Below are positions 9,547-21,040 of a stretch of 64,000 bases of DNA, in pieces (the stretch's first letter is position 1; every line of letters begins with the position of its first letter). The stretch is from Naganishia liquefaciens (Eukaryota > Basidiomycota > Tremellomycetes > Filobasidiales > Filobasidiaceae). The stretch covers positions 310,001 to 374,000 of the forward strand of contig BLZA01000053.1 of the NCBI GenBank assembly GCA_013423385.1, written 5' to 3'. The translations under genes were made by a program, and so were the position numbers. The notes beneath the pieces are model-generated. The model ran no database searches. It was not told the DNA's origin and saw only the letters and a list, made by a program, of their open reading frames with translations.

Positions 9547-11150
9547 ATGGCTCCCTCGCGTCCGAGCATTTCCACCGCACCAGGCGACCTCGTGCCCCTA
9601 GCTGCCGGACGCACGAGCGAGGACGCCCCGACACCGCGCGCCCAGTGGAATCCGAATCTCGAGTCCACCGTGCCGCCGCCCGTCGCCATGGAATACCTTT
9701 CGCCCGATATGGCGCCGCCGTTGTCGCGGCCAGGCTCGAGGAAGGGTAAAGGTCGTGCGATGGATGATGCCCGTGATGGAGGAAACGGCGAGGGGACGTA
9801 TGGCTATGAGGAACCAGAGTATTTGACGGTGCGGCGGCATGCTCAGCGGACGCGTTCGGCGGACGGACAGGAGTCGCAGCATGATGCGATGGGAGGGTAT
9901 AGCGGAAGAGGAGACCTCGAGATGGCCATACAAGGCGCCGTTGGCAATCGGAATGGGGTTGGAGTCGTGGATCTTGAAAGTGCGGGCGCTGCATATCCGC
10001 CCGTGAGCGAGGAGGACGCCGAGGAACGGAGAATCAAAGATGTGAGCTTTCCGTCCCATCGTCGAGCCCCTTGACGAACCTCGTTCGCTGATATGTCCGC
10101 GACGCAGCACCTCGCGCATATCGCCGCCGTTGATATGGCTCGACGCAAAGCCGCACGCGCCAGTAAACAATACATTGCCGTCAACAACAATACCGGGTCC
10201 GGCGGGACCGGTCTCGCTCCTGTGACGGCCACCATCGCATCCGGCCTTTCACGGGCGTCAACCTTGCTGCGTAATCGAACGCGCCGCGGGCCATCGACGT
10301 CCTCAGACGCGGGCTCATCGGCGACCCTTGTCGCCGGCGGGAATGACGCTCAGGGGAAACGCCCCGTGAGTGGGTTTGGGTTCTGGAGGATACCGAGCGT
10401 GGACAGTACGCTTGCCGAGGAGCGGGAAGACCAGCGGCGGCGCGGGTGGCAGAACCAGGGAGGCGATGATGAGTCCGATGTGGGATCACCAAGGATCGCC
10501 CGTTTTGCCTTTTGCGCTGATCCGATCTTGGTTCCCGCAGATCGCACTCAGCTATCAACCGCCACGGTCCCCCGTCTCCTTCAACCGGCCCGTCTCGCGT
10601 CCGTCATCGGCCAACCCATTCGACCAGCCACCACACACGGGTATTCACTCGACAGGCTACCCGATTCCAGCACCGGGCACATCTAACCCCAGCCGCACTG
10701 TAGGATCCACCACAAATTCCCCCTCACGCACCACCCAGCCAGGAATTGAGACGGAACCTGTTCCGCTTTTACGACCTCAGCCGTCAAATTACGACTCGGC
10801 CGCATGGTCGGCGGATAATGAATCGGTCGATCGTGCACCGCCGGACTCGAAAACCGGTGTGGCCGGGGACGCGCGGCATCATTCCCGTATGGACAGCGCC
10901 ACGAGTGGATGGAAGGGCCCGCATTGGTACGGTGGCGCCAGTGGTAATGCATACGCCGAGGGAGCGGGAAATGCCGCGCCGGCGGTGAGACAAGATCGCT
11001 GGTGGCACGCGCTTTGTGCTTGGGGGAATGATTTGGACGATGGTGGTGAGGATGGACAGGTGAGTTCCCCACGATATGTCAGCGTTCAAGGCTGGTAGAA
11101 GCTTATATCCTTGTTCGCAAAAGGCCGGGCGGACAAATCCGTTCGAGTGA
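9547..11150 (+). CDS. Disordered protein with two NPF motifs, function unknown
   Basis: Four exons are proposed: 9547-10041, 10108-10479, 10541-11059 and 11124-11150 (470 aa). Most of the protein is low complexity, rich in Ser, Pro, Gly and Arg, with no membrane segment. One ordered-looking block is HLAHIAAVDMARRKAARAS early in exon 2. The C-terminal block is RWWHALCAWGNDLDDGGEDG and is followed, after the last intron, by AGRTNPFE and the stop. NPF occurs twice (SANPFDQPP and the C-terminal TNPFE); NPF is the ligand motif of EH domains in endocytic proteins. Intron 2 uses a weak donor (GTGGGA), so that boundary is less sure. No enzyme family is recognised. A role as an adaptor in membrane traffic is only an inference from the NPF motifs. 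Confidence 0.7.
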
Positions 11151-11336
11151 CTTCAGCGTGATAGGCGACATTTGGTTGTATCACCTGGTCTCGTATTCGT
11201 ACAGGCGTACAGGCACGAGGATTGACGCAATACATGGCGGTCGGAGAACCGAAGCTGCAAGAGCGCGCAATCTGGATTATCGATACAGTGTTTCGCATTA
11301 TAAAAGTCTAGGATACAGTGATTCCAACTCGGACCC

Positions 11337-13424
11337 CTACCAGAATACGCGAATCTTTTTCTCGTTTGCTCCCTCATTCTTTTCTTGCTCTTCGACCAAC
11401 GCCCGCTTTGAACGTCGCGCCCGTTGCGCCAACGTCAAGATGATCAATGCCAAGCCTGCTATGACACACCACCTGCAAGGGCATATCAAAAGCCAATCAG
11501 CCACAGGCGCATACACGGATAAGGATCCACTTACGCAAGGTTGACGGCAAAATTTTGCAATAGATGATTCTTGGTGGCAAACATGATGCTCTTCGTGCCG
11601 TCCACTGTGAAAGGGGGCCACATGAGAGTCTTGATGCGGCGCACTTGATGCACGCTAGCTTACCGTTATTCCATACTGGCATGATGAATCTGAGGCAGTC
11701 GATGCGTCAGCCGGAATCACTTTCACTTGCGTCCTCACTTACCCGTATGAGTACCAATGATCTATCGCCGCCAAGTCTAGGAAAGCCACAGAGACGTTGA
11801 TGATCACCCTACACGTTGCGTTCACATTAGCACCTTTACTGTCACGGATGTTTCGCACGACCTACCAGAAGAGCAAAAAGAACGGGAAGAATGGCAGGCC
11901 GAGCACTTCGAGCATGAATTCCATGACGAGACCGAGGCTGGTCATGGTGACCCAGTTCAACCTGATAAAGCAGTCTCAGCGTTTCAGAGTCAAGACACCA
12001 GGAAGATGACTGACATCCAGTACAGAAAGAAGCCAATGTGTCCGTATTTCCTGGTAAAGTCGACTCGAAACGCCATGGATACAAATCTGCCGGATACAGC
12101 GGGTCAAGTAATTGCTCGCCATGGTTCGGATGCACATACGAGTAGTGTAAGGATACCCAAAAGTAGCCCGTGATGGGAGCGAGAACCTTGATTGCGACTT
12201 CGCTTCCGGCGGACAACTTGTGCCTGACCTGTTCAAATGTAGGCTTGAAGACAAGAGAGATGAGGAATGTCAAGATGATCTGATCATTGATGCAACTTAG
12301 CGAAGAGCACGTTGCTTGCCCCTTTGTTGACGTACGAGGTAGATGGCGCCTGCAGTTGTCGCCGCCTCTCCCGCAAGCTGATCCTCGGGCTGGAGGTTGT
12401 GCTCGTTGTACCCAAAGGCATACGTAAGGGCTGCAGGATCCGCCGTCGTTAGGTGGTTGACGCCTCCGTCGACGCCTGCGGCCGCTTGGTTGAGCACGGT
12501 AAGCGCATGGGTGCGCGATGCTTGCTGCGTGGCCGAGTTGAGAAGAGAAACAACTTGTGTGGCAATGTACTGATTCGCAGCGTAAAAGTTGCGAGCCTCG
12601 GTGTAGATGAACGTGCTGTAGCCGCTCTTGTTTAATGAAAGGAATACCCCGCTCAAAGCTCAAGCTCACACTGCTCCCGAAGCTACGACAAGCGCATGAG
12701 TCGGTGGCCTCAAAGAAGGGAATGAGGTGCTTACGATCATATTGCTGTCCGCCGTTACTAACGGCGTTGAGAGCATCCATCGTCGCGTTCCCATTCACGA
12801 TTACCACGGCCCAGACGTCTTGGTTGTTCACCCTCTCCATTGCCCACTCGCTCGCATTCACGCCGGGCGTATATCTGATCTGCCCATCCGCATCCTTCAG
12901 AGGCAAAGAGAATTGGCTCAGAGTCTCCTCCGAGGGGAATTGATAACCCAGAGACCAGTAGGTCGAATTGTCATTTGGCGCTACTTGTGTCAGATATTGC
13001 TGAGCACCGGCAGTCACGAGCGGACCCAAGATGGCGGTATATGCGCCGGTCGTCAGAGATGGAGATAGTGGGGAATTGGAGAGCGTGGAAGCGGCAGAGT
13101 CGAGGTCCAAGATGAGGCAGGTAAGACGGTAGGTATTTTCTGTTTGACGATAGTATGCTCCGAAGTAGACTGGCACGTCCAAGGTTGGCGGGCACTCTCG
13201 GAGCAAATGAAGGACGACTCACCTGGCAAGAGGGTAAACGCGCAGACCGTGATGAGGGAGAAACACTGGAGCGACCTTGAGTTTCTCGTTTGTGACCTGT
13301 CAGAGAACATACTCACGATAAGGACCATTTTGAACATGCTTTTCCGCTCATTCTTCAAGGAGGGATCGAACAACCCTACTTGCGGTTTGCCGTCGGGCTG
13401 CTTGGTCGAAGTCTTGAGGGGCAT
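11337..13424 (-). CDS. SNG1-like DUF3533 membrane protein (copy A)
   Basis: Twelve exons on the minus strand encode 494 aa: 13424-13317, 13265-13223, 13169-12735, 12682-12670, 12615-12336, 12279-12140, 12086-12015, 11961-11866, 11808-11743, 11689-11664, 11604-11535 and 11472-11337. Exon 4 is only 13 nt. An N-terminal membrane helix (CFSLITVCAFTLLPVYFGAY) precedes a large non-cytosolic region with the family segment LDLDSAAS and VWAVVIVNGNAT. After that come about five helices, including IITFLISLVFKP, GHIGFFLYWM and FAVNLAWCVIAGLALIILT. This is the layout of the SNG1/DUF3533 family; yeast Sng1 is linked to nitrosoguanidine resistance and to the plasma membrane. The frame was set by alignment with copy B, which is encoded head to head. 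The biochemical activity of the family is unknown. Confidence 0.88.
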
Positions 13425-13888
13425 CTTGAGCGAGAAGATGACTTGATAGATTTGGCGAGTGTAGCAGGCCCCGGAAAGTTGAAGTTTCCTCGACTCAATG
13501 CATGTCACCTCATTGACTCTTGAGTGAACACGGCATGCAGATTTCCGATTTCTGACCAAACGAGGGGCTGACCTACGTATACGAACGTCCTGGATTCCGA
13601 TCGGTTTCAGGCTGAATCAAGCTTCGGCGATAGACCTCGGCCAAGTGACATGTACCGAGAATAGGCTCCGGGATGACGTCGAGCGATCTGTCGCCCCGAT
13701 GATCCCAAGCTCTTTCAGACTTTTGTACGCGGATGTCTCACTGCGTCGCCGATGGGCGCGACATGATGGGATAGCTCAGGGGATACTGGTTCGTGGTCAC
13801 TCGACCGTTTCGGCGCACTACAAAGATGGGCGTGATCGACACTTGATTCGACAACGGCCAAGACCAAGATCCACCCATTACACGCGGA
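13425..13888. promoter_or_regulatory. Divergent promoter between the two DUF3533 genes
   Basis: These 464 bp lie between two head-to-head paralogues and may drive both. No TATA box or repeated operator-like motif stands out by eye. Confidence 0.45.
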
Positions 13889-15925
13889 ATGTCATCTCGG
13901 TCATCCAACGCGACCGCTACCGGTCCAAGCGATCCATCCGGATTGACGCAACGCAAACCTACACCCGCCAAAGAGGAATTTTTCAGCAATGCCAACAATG
14001 GCAAGCTGATGCCCTATGTGACCGCCGCTCACGAAGAGAGATACAGTATATTGGATCGTCGGATGGCAAAAGAGCGAAAGACATTGGGGTTGGGTTTCTT
14101 GAAGACGCTGATATTGATCACATTGATCTTGTGGATTGTTCTACCGATCTTTTGTAAGTAGCAATGTGTTACTGGGCCATCTCTAGCTGATGAATCTCTC
14201 AGGGGGATCGCTGTATCTTACCTTACAATACCTTTCCAATCTGACGATCTACCTCGTCGATCTCGACTCGGCGGCGTCGGGCTCCAGCGCGATCGTAGGA
14301 CCTGCATTTCGCGCCATGGCCAGCAACAGCAACGCCATGTCTACAAAATACCGCTCGACGGCCCATCTGGGCTACGTCATCCGGGACGCGGCATCTTACC
14401 CTCGTGGGGTGTACGATGCCATGGACGAAGTGACGAATAAGGATTGCTGGGGTGCGATCGTCGTCAATGCCAACGCGACTTCAGCGTGGAGAGCCGCAGT
14501 GGAAAGTGGCGATGCGTCGTATGATCCCAGTGGATCTGTTGGTGTCTTTTACCAGGGAGCCAGATACTACCAGATTATTTTGCTATATCTCGCACCTTTT
14601 GTAAGTCCAAGAAGCCCTCGAAGGCCTACCCGTTGCCCATTCCATTCTCGCAGTTGGTTCGCAACACTCGAACGGCGTTGCAAACGGCGTCCGCGACCGC
14701 CCGTTCCACCATTCTGGCTTCTCTATCGGATACCTACACCGCGCCTTCGAGCGCACCAGCGTCATCGCAACTGCTGACGACCAGCCTGGCAACGCTCCAG
14801 GCAGTGCCTCAGGCTCTCGCTACGCCTTTCTCGTTTTACCAGTGGGACTTGCGGGTGCAGACGCAATGGGCAGCCGCCGCCGTCTTCGAAGCGGCGGACA
14901 TCTAGTGAGTGGTCGCGGAACACCATTTCCCCCGCCTAGGCTGACAGCGCTTGCAGTTACCTGATTTTTGCGTTTCAATTGGTGCTGTGGCAAAATCTAG
15001 GCCGTCAAAAGACTCAACTGAACAAGAAGCTCAAGCTCGGCAGTCTGATCGGTCTCCGGTTTCTCATTCCCATTGTCTGCTACTTTTTCATCGTAAGCGG
15101 GACGGGATTTCTGATGACCATCCGCTGAACATTGCGTGCAGTCGTTGTGGTATACCTGTGTTATGGCTGCATTCCAAATTCCATTCACTGCCACTGTCGG
15201 CAATGGTGAGCAATGATCTCATCGTGTGTCAGGCAGCCATACTGACATCCACTCAAAGCCGGTTTTGTTGTCCAATGGATGCTCAACTACCTCCTGCTGC
15301 TTGCCGTCGGTCTCGCGTTAGAAACCATGCTGAGCGTCCTCACGCAGGCGTTCCTGCCATTTTTCCTAATCTTGTGAGTTCTTAGTCGTCGAACATCGTG
15401 TGTCCGGCTGACAGTGTTTTCCAGCTGGATTATCCGTGAGTATCGCTGGATCATTGGCGATTAGTCTACTAACCCCGCTCGACTCGCTGAATCCAGTCAA
15501 CATCAGTGAGATCTCAGTCGGCGCGTTTTCGCAACAAACACTTACTTGGTCTTTTCAGCTTCCTCGTTCCAGCCTATAGAGCTCATGATGAGCTTTTATA
15601 CGTTCTTGCGCTGGGTGCCATTCTACCACCACACAGAGGTAAGCTGCTTTCATTCCCGCTCATCGCATGTTCCACGCTCAATTATCCTTGTCAGGCGTCC
15701 AAAATCATCATGTTCAACACGGCGCCTGGGCACGCGCTCGGTGTGCACTTTGGTGCTCTTTGCGGCGTGATCGGCGTGAATGTGATAGGACTCTCGCTTG
15801 CTGTTTGGTTTGAGCGATGGCGAGATGAGCGATCAGCACGAAAGGAAAGGAAGAAGAAGGAAGAAGACGAGGAGAAAGAGAAGCGCGGAAGGGAGGAAGG
15901 CGACAGAGGGGAGAGTGGACAATAA
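13889..15925 (+). CDS. SNG1-like DUF3533 membrane protein (copy B)
   Basis: Ten exons encode 519 aa: 13889-14153, 14203-14600, 14654-14904, 14957-15092, 15142-15205, 15259-15373, 15425-15435, 15497-15505, 15559-15638 and 15695-15925. Exons 7 and 8 are only 11 and 9 nt; their joined product FWIILNIT matches the FWVIINVS of copy A. The domain order is the same as in copy A. It starts with a cytosolic basic N-terminus, then a helix (LILITLILWIVLPIFW) and a non-cytosolic domain with YLVDLDSAAS and CWGAIVVNANAT. Five helices follow, including FVVQWMLNYLLLLAVGLALE. The C-terminus is a long charged tail (KERKKKEEDEEKEKRG), absent from copy A. The two copies are clearly diverged paralogues. Function is inferred only at family level. 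Confidence 0.9.
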
Positions 15926-16098
15926 CGGGAAATTGTATCTACACCGATGGCTTTATAATGCTATATAATCTCGGCAAGCGAAGACACCGTTCGGCAGAAG
16001 GGTCCCCGGGAGCGAGTCATGGCTTCCCACTATCAGAAATACAACCCGAACTTATACTTATTGATCTGAACCTAGTGCAACAATCCTGCTTCTTCCAT

Positions 16099-17104
16099 CT
16101 AGAGCCAATGCGACTTGTCCCAATTAGGATCTTCATAGCTCACGTTAGTCACGATATTCAGCAAAGCCAGACACCGGATGGGCATACCTTGCAAAAACGC
16201 GCTGAGAACCTTGGACCCCGTCTGCAGTAATGGATGACCCGCAACGATCTCGAGGAATCGCTGCAATGCTTCTTGCCGCTTTGCAATGACTTCATCGCTG
16301 AACCTGTTGGTGAATACCTGGAAGCGCGGCGTAAGGCAAGACTGCGATGGAGGGGAGAAAGGAGAGATATGGAAAAGCCTTACCTTTCCTGGAAGCTGGG
16401 GGATGGTCACCCTCGTACTCTCTTTCTCGAGGATATCGCGGAATGCCTCGAAATCAGAGTATCGACGACGCACGACAGATTGTTGAAGTTTGAAAGCCGG
16501 TATGTTGGTCTGTAGTGGAGATGTAGCTCAGGATCGTGCTTCAGTAGCGATGAGGTATCCGGTGCATACTTTGGTGATGATCTGATAGTCGGTGTACATC
16601 TTTCTGCCGGTACCTTTCAAGCGGGATCAGCAGATAGAACGGAAAAATCATCGGATGGCGCCTACCGTGTGTCTGTGGGTTACCGACTTCTACTTCCAGA
16701 TAGTTTTCTGGTGGAGCATACATCTCCTCGAACTGAGCGAGAAAAGAGGCGGGATAAGCCTAAGGGAAAACAGAAGGCGGTAGAAAGGCATACCGTCTGC
16801 CCCCGACCAATGATGGCTCGTCCTGCATCGGAAAACGTACGCGCGAATGGAGAATGGACGACTTGGACTTTACAAAGGTTGTTAGCAAGAGCAAGATTTC
16901 AGGATGTCTTCGTACATACTCGGTGGCGACTGCGGTCCGGGAGTGTAACGGTCTAGAGAGCTCATCAGTTTCCTATCTTCAGCATGATTCATCATCGCAC
17001 GTACCGCCTCCCGATCCGCCCTGCGCGTAGGGGTTCGGCTGTCCCGGGGGGACATATGGTTGTTGCGCGTCGTACGGATTGGAAGTGGGCTCGTATCTCT
17101 GCAT
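16099..17104 (-). CDS. SNX3: SNX3/Grd19-type PX sorting nexin
   Basis: Eight exons on the minus strand encode 201 aa: 17104-17005, 16952-16920, 16867-16794, 16732-16666, 16613-16570, 16509-16384, 16317-16188 and 16130-16099. A proline- and glutamine-rich N-terminus leads into the PX domain: [32 protein letters not shown], the PI3P-binding [17 protein letters not shown], and [19 protein letters not shown]. There is no BAR domain. This is the short single-PX form of SNX3 (yeast Snx3/Grd19), which binds endosomal PI3P and works with retromer in cargo recycling. The protein is about 40 residues longer than human SNX3 at the N-terminus. The gene is divergent from ARP3 over 220 bp and converges with copy B of DUF3533. 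Confidence 0.93.
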
Positions 17105-17324
17105 GTTGTCGATGCGTGTCTCGGCGAGGGGAAGGAATGCCCAAGTAGGGAGGATGAATGATGTAGGCGAGGTAGATGACAGCCGGCAGGGATTCTTACG
17201 TAAGATGGATTCCCCGATGACGAGGCCGTGTGGCTATTGGGCGTCCTCTACAACCAACATGCTATCCTCTGCTATCACTTGTGACTCATCGCACCGGCGC
17301 TATCGTCTCGGCCTCACTCCCATC

Positions 17325-19255
17325 ATGGCTCGGCTTCCTCCCCTCGTCATTGACAATGGTACCGGCTACACCAAGATGGGGTCAGTCCGTGAGCTTGTGC
17401 GCGTCCCGCATGCCTAACTCATTCCCTCCAGGTTTGCCGGAAACCCCGAGCCCTCCTTCGTCTTCCCGACGGTCATTGCGACCCATGGCGGCTCATCTAC
17501 TTCGGGAGGAAAGTCTACTGTCACGAGTAACGCCAGCTCTCGACCCGCCGGCGCACCCCCGGTCGCCAGTAAACCAGGACACCTCGCGTCCAAGCGCGGG
17601 ATCGATGATCTCGATTTCTACATTGGCGACGAGGCGATTGCGAATGCAAAGACGTATGGATTGCATTACCCAATCAAGCATGGTATGGTCGAGAACTGGG
17701 ATCATATGGAGCGGTTTTGGGCGCAGAGTATTTTCAAGTATCTGCGGGCCGAGCCGGAAGACCATTATGTGCTCTTGGTGAGTTGTCCGAACACGCCCGT
17801 GCGCGACAGTGCGGGAGGAAGAGTGCACTATTCGCTGGCGAACATTGAAGGATGCAGTGTCAGGGCTTGGCAAAGAGCCGAGGTGCACGAATGGGTCGTC
17901 AAACCCGAGGCCCAGTCGAACGCTGTCGCTCCGATGGCCGCGTGTTCCAGCTCATGAGCCCAGGCGCTGACTTCTGTATTACTCGTAGACCGAGCCGCCC
18001 TTGAATCCCCCCGAAAATCGAGAGAACACGGCCGAAATCATGTTTGAAAGCTTCAACATCCAGGGATTGTGAGTTTATTGCTCAATGGCCTCGCAATCAA
18101 GCTGATTTCAACTCGCTCAACAGGTACATTGCCGTTCAAGCCGTCTTGGCACTTGCGGCTTCGTGGACGAGCAGTAAAGTGCAGGAACGAAACCTGACCG
18201 GTGTCGTTATCGACAGTGGAGACGGTGTGACTCGTACGTGTTATCTCCCCGTTCATCTCTTTATAGCTTGACTCATCCCGCCTCGATTAAAGACACGATT
18301 CCTGTCGCCGACGGATACGTCATTGGATCATCGATCAAGCATATCCCCATTGCAGGTCGGAACATTACCGAATTCGTGCTCAACCTGTTGCGTGACCGGG
18401 GAGAGCAAGCGCACATTCCTCCCGAGGATCAATTGAGAGTGTAAGTAGTTTCATGCTTATACCGGCCCTTGTGCTAAGACCGCTATCCCTCCAGCGCCGA
18501 AAAGATCAAGGAAGACTACACCTATGTCTGCCAGGACATTGTCAAGGAAATCCGCAAGTACGACGCCGATCCCTACAAGTACTTTGCGCGATTCGCCGGC
18601 GAACACAGCGTTACAGGCAGGAAATACGACATTGACATTGGTTACGAGCGGTTCCTCGCCCCCGAAATCTTTTTCAATCCCGAAATTTACAGCTCGGACT
18701 TTTTGACGCCCTTGCCCGAGGTCGTGGATAACGTGATTCAGACGAGTCCGATTGATGTCAGAAGAGGCTTGTACAAGGTGCGTGCGTCTTGCGGTGTGAC
18801 TGTTCATCATCTGACCGGAATCACGTAGAACATCGTTCTCTCGGGAGGTTCGACTATGTTCAAGGACTTTGGCAGGAGGTTGCAACGGGACATCAAGCAT
18901 ATTGTGGACGGCAGAATAGCGCACTCGGAGCAAGCAAGTGGAAATCTCATGAGGGTAAGTTTGCGCTGAGATCTAGGCAGGAACCGTGTTCACTTGGCTT
19001 TCTTCCTTGATAGTCGACTGGCGTCGACGTCAACGTCATTTCGCACAAGCGTCAGAGATATGCCGTGTGGTATGGAGGAAGCTTGATGGCCTCTACGGTA
19101 AGCAGTTCGTTCTAGGTCCGAGGCGTGAAGCTGAGCAGAGTCGTCTTGCCCGTACACAGCCCGAATTCTACAATGTCGCACATACCAAGCAGCAGTACGA
19201 GGAGTTTGGTCCGTCCCTTGTCAGGAGGTTCAGCGTCTTTGGATCGTCCACGTAG
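17325..19255 (+). CDS. ARP3: Actin-related protein 3 (Arp2/3 complex)
   Basis: Nine exons encode 442 aa: 17325-17380, 17432-17777, 17989-18068, 18124-18233, 18293-18440, 18495-18777, 18829-18954, 19014-19097 and 19160-19255. The start [20 protein letters not shown] carries the first phosphate-binding loop. [19 protein letters not shown] is diagnostic for Arp3 rather than actin or Arp2. Further blocks are [41 protein letters not shown] and [19 protein letters not shown]. Arp3 forms the Arp2/3 nucleator with Arp2, making branched actin at endocytic sites. The protein is slightly longer than human ARP3 because of a Ser/Gly-rich insert around residues 35-60. Intron 1 uses donor GTCAGT; this choice restores the conserved GFAGN. 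Confidence 0.96.
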
Positions 19256-19595
19256 GCTGGGACCTGCAGCGGGGCAGGGACAGAGAAAAATGCGTGTTGG
19301 GAGGTTGTATCGTTGTGTCATGTTTGCAAAGTGCTGGACAGATGAAATCGATCATGCAAGCAGTGGAGCGCAGGACGACGCTGTTATGCCAATGTATAAT
19401 TTGCGGGCCCATGTGGGTCACTGTCGACAGCGAGTTGCCCCTTTCGGGCGCGGATGTCATTCAATCGCCGGCCGGCGGTCGCTGTCTCAGATAACGCAAG
19501 CCATGGATTTCTCATCCAGTTTTTGTCTGCATCGACGAACAGCGGGCGGGGGATCTAATATAATTTCTGGTCTTTTCACTCAAGACATCTGTCCC
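19256..19595. other. ARP3 3' end and GPX promoter
   Basis: This tandem spacer holds an AT-rich CTAATATAATTT stretch near 19555-19566, about 35 bp before the glutathione peroxidase ATG. No gene was seen. Confidence 0.45.
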
Positions 19596-20666
19596 ATGAC
19601 CGCTCGCATCTCAACAGTCTTTCGTTGCAACAGAACTCGTGTTAACATCCCCTTGACCTCGATCCGCGCCATGTCTTCCTCTGCTACGCCCTCCGAACCC
19701 CAGCAGCAAGGCTGGGCTTCCTACTTGTGGAACAAGGTCGGCTATGAAAATCTTCCGCAAGATGTTGCCAACAAGAGCTTTTACGACTTGAAGGCAGCCT
19801 TGCCTGGCAAGGACAAGTGGTTGAACATGGTGAGTTATTCAGTGTTCCCCCTTTTTCGAGCCACTTAAGGGCCTCTCCGAGACAGGCAGACTTCAAGGGC
19901 AAGGTTGTCTTGATCGTCAACACAGCCTCGAAATGGTACGTCACGGTAGGAAATCCAACACTCTTGCCAAGCTGACATCCCATACGCAGTGGCTTCACTC
20001 CGCAATACAAGGGACTGCAAAAGTTGCACGAAGATTACAAGGATCGCGGTCTCGTCGTGATCGGCTTCCCCTGCGATCAATTCGGCGGACAAGAGCCCGG
20101 AAACGACGAGGAGATCATGCAGGTACGTACAAAGATCATTAGTCGCAGGCATGTACTAATCGTCTTCTTACTAGACCTGTGAGCTGAATCATGGCGTAGA
20201 CTTTACCCTGGCGAAGAAGGTATAGCCTTTGCGGATTTGACCTTTGTTTTGCGTTGTAAATTGACGCGGCTTGCCTTGATGTTAAACCATAGTCGGACGT
20301 CAACGGTGCAAACATGAACGAGGTTTTCGCATGGATCAAGTCGAGAAAGGCATCTCTCGGCGGAACCTCAACCGTCAAGTGTACGTTTGAAGTGGCTCGC
20401 TCTCTCTCGAGGTTATTGATGTTGATCTTGTCTGTCATAGGGAACTTTGAAAAGGTTCGTCCAACCCTTCGTACCGAAAATTCAATACTTCTGACATGAG
20501 CGAAACCCCGCAGGCATTGATCAGCAAGGACGGTGAACTCATCAACCGATACCTCAGTCTGAAAACTCCGGTAAGTGCCGCTTCTCTTCAAGTACGATCG
20601 CAAATGCTCATCACTCGTGATTCGCAGGATGCTTTGAGGCCTGACATTGAGAAGGCACTCGCATAG
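19596..20666 (+). CDS. GPX: Glutathione/thioredoxin peroxidase, cysteine type
   Basis: Eight exons encode 219 aa: 19596-19829, 19886-19935, 19990-20122, 20175-20219, 20293-20380, 20441-20454, 20514-20570 and 20628-20666. Exon 6 is 14 nt. The active-site block [19 protein letters not shown] carries cysteine where animal enzymes have selenocysteine. [12 protein letters not shown] supplies the Gln and the second Cys, and WNFEK supplies the Trp; these are the family's catalytic residues. It reduces peroxides and, like yeast Gpx3, probably uses thioredoxin. The first 25 residues ([20 protein letters not shown]) resemble a mitochondrial presequence. A second in-frame ATG at 19671 would give a 194-aa form without it, so two locations are possible. 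Confidence 0.94.
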
Positions 20667-21040
20667 GGGGGTTGAGACTTTTGCCTTGAGCTTTTAGCAA
20701 GTAGATAGTGCCACACTACGGTACAGACGAATTTTCTCCAGCAATCCAGAGAACCCAAATGTCGCGTCAACGGCTTCCCATAGTCGTTGGATTCGCAGAG
20801 GGCAAGCCGATGTCCGTTGCGGAAAAGGTGAAGGGGATCGTTGGTGATCTTGGGGATAGCCAGATCCGCAACAGCATTGCCCATATAGCACTACCACGCG
20901 GAAGCCATGCCCATATAGAATCAATGCATGCACAGTTGACTCGGATATGTAATTCCATCGGTCAATGCCGTCGGCTTCACGGCGCCAGGGTTGGACCTGC
21001 AGCTGCGGGATGAAGCAGCAAGCAGCCGTCTACACACTCT
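20667..21040. other. Convergent 3' spacer
   Basis: This spacer holds the 3' ends of GPX (plus) and the basic small protein gene (minus). No further gene was seen. Confidence 0.45.
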
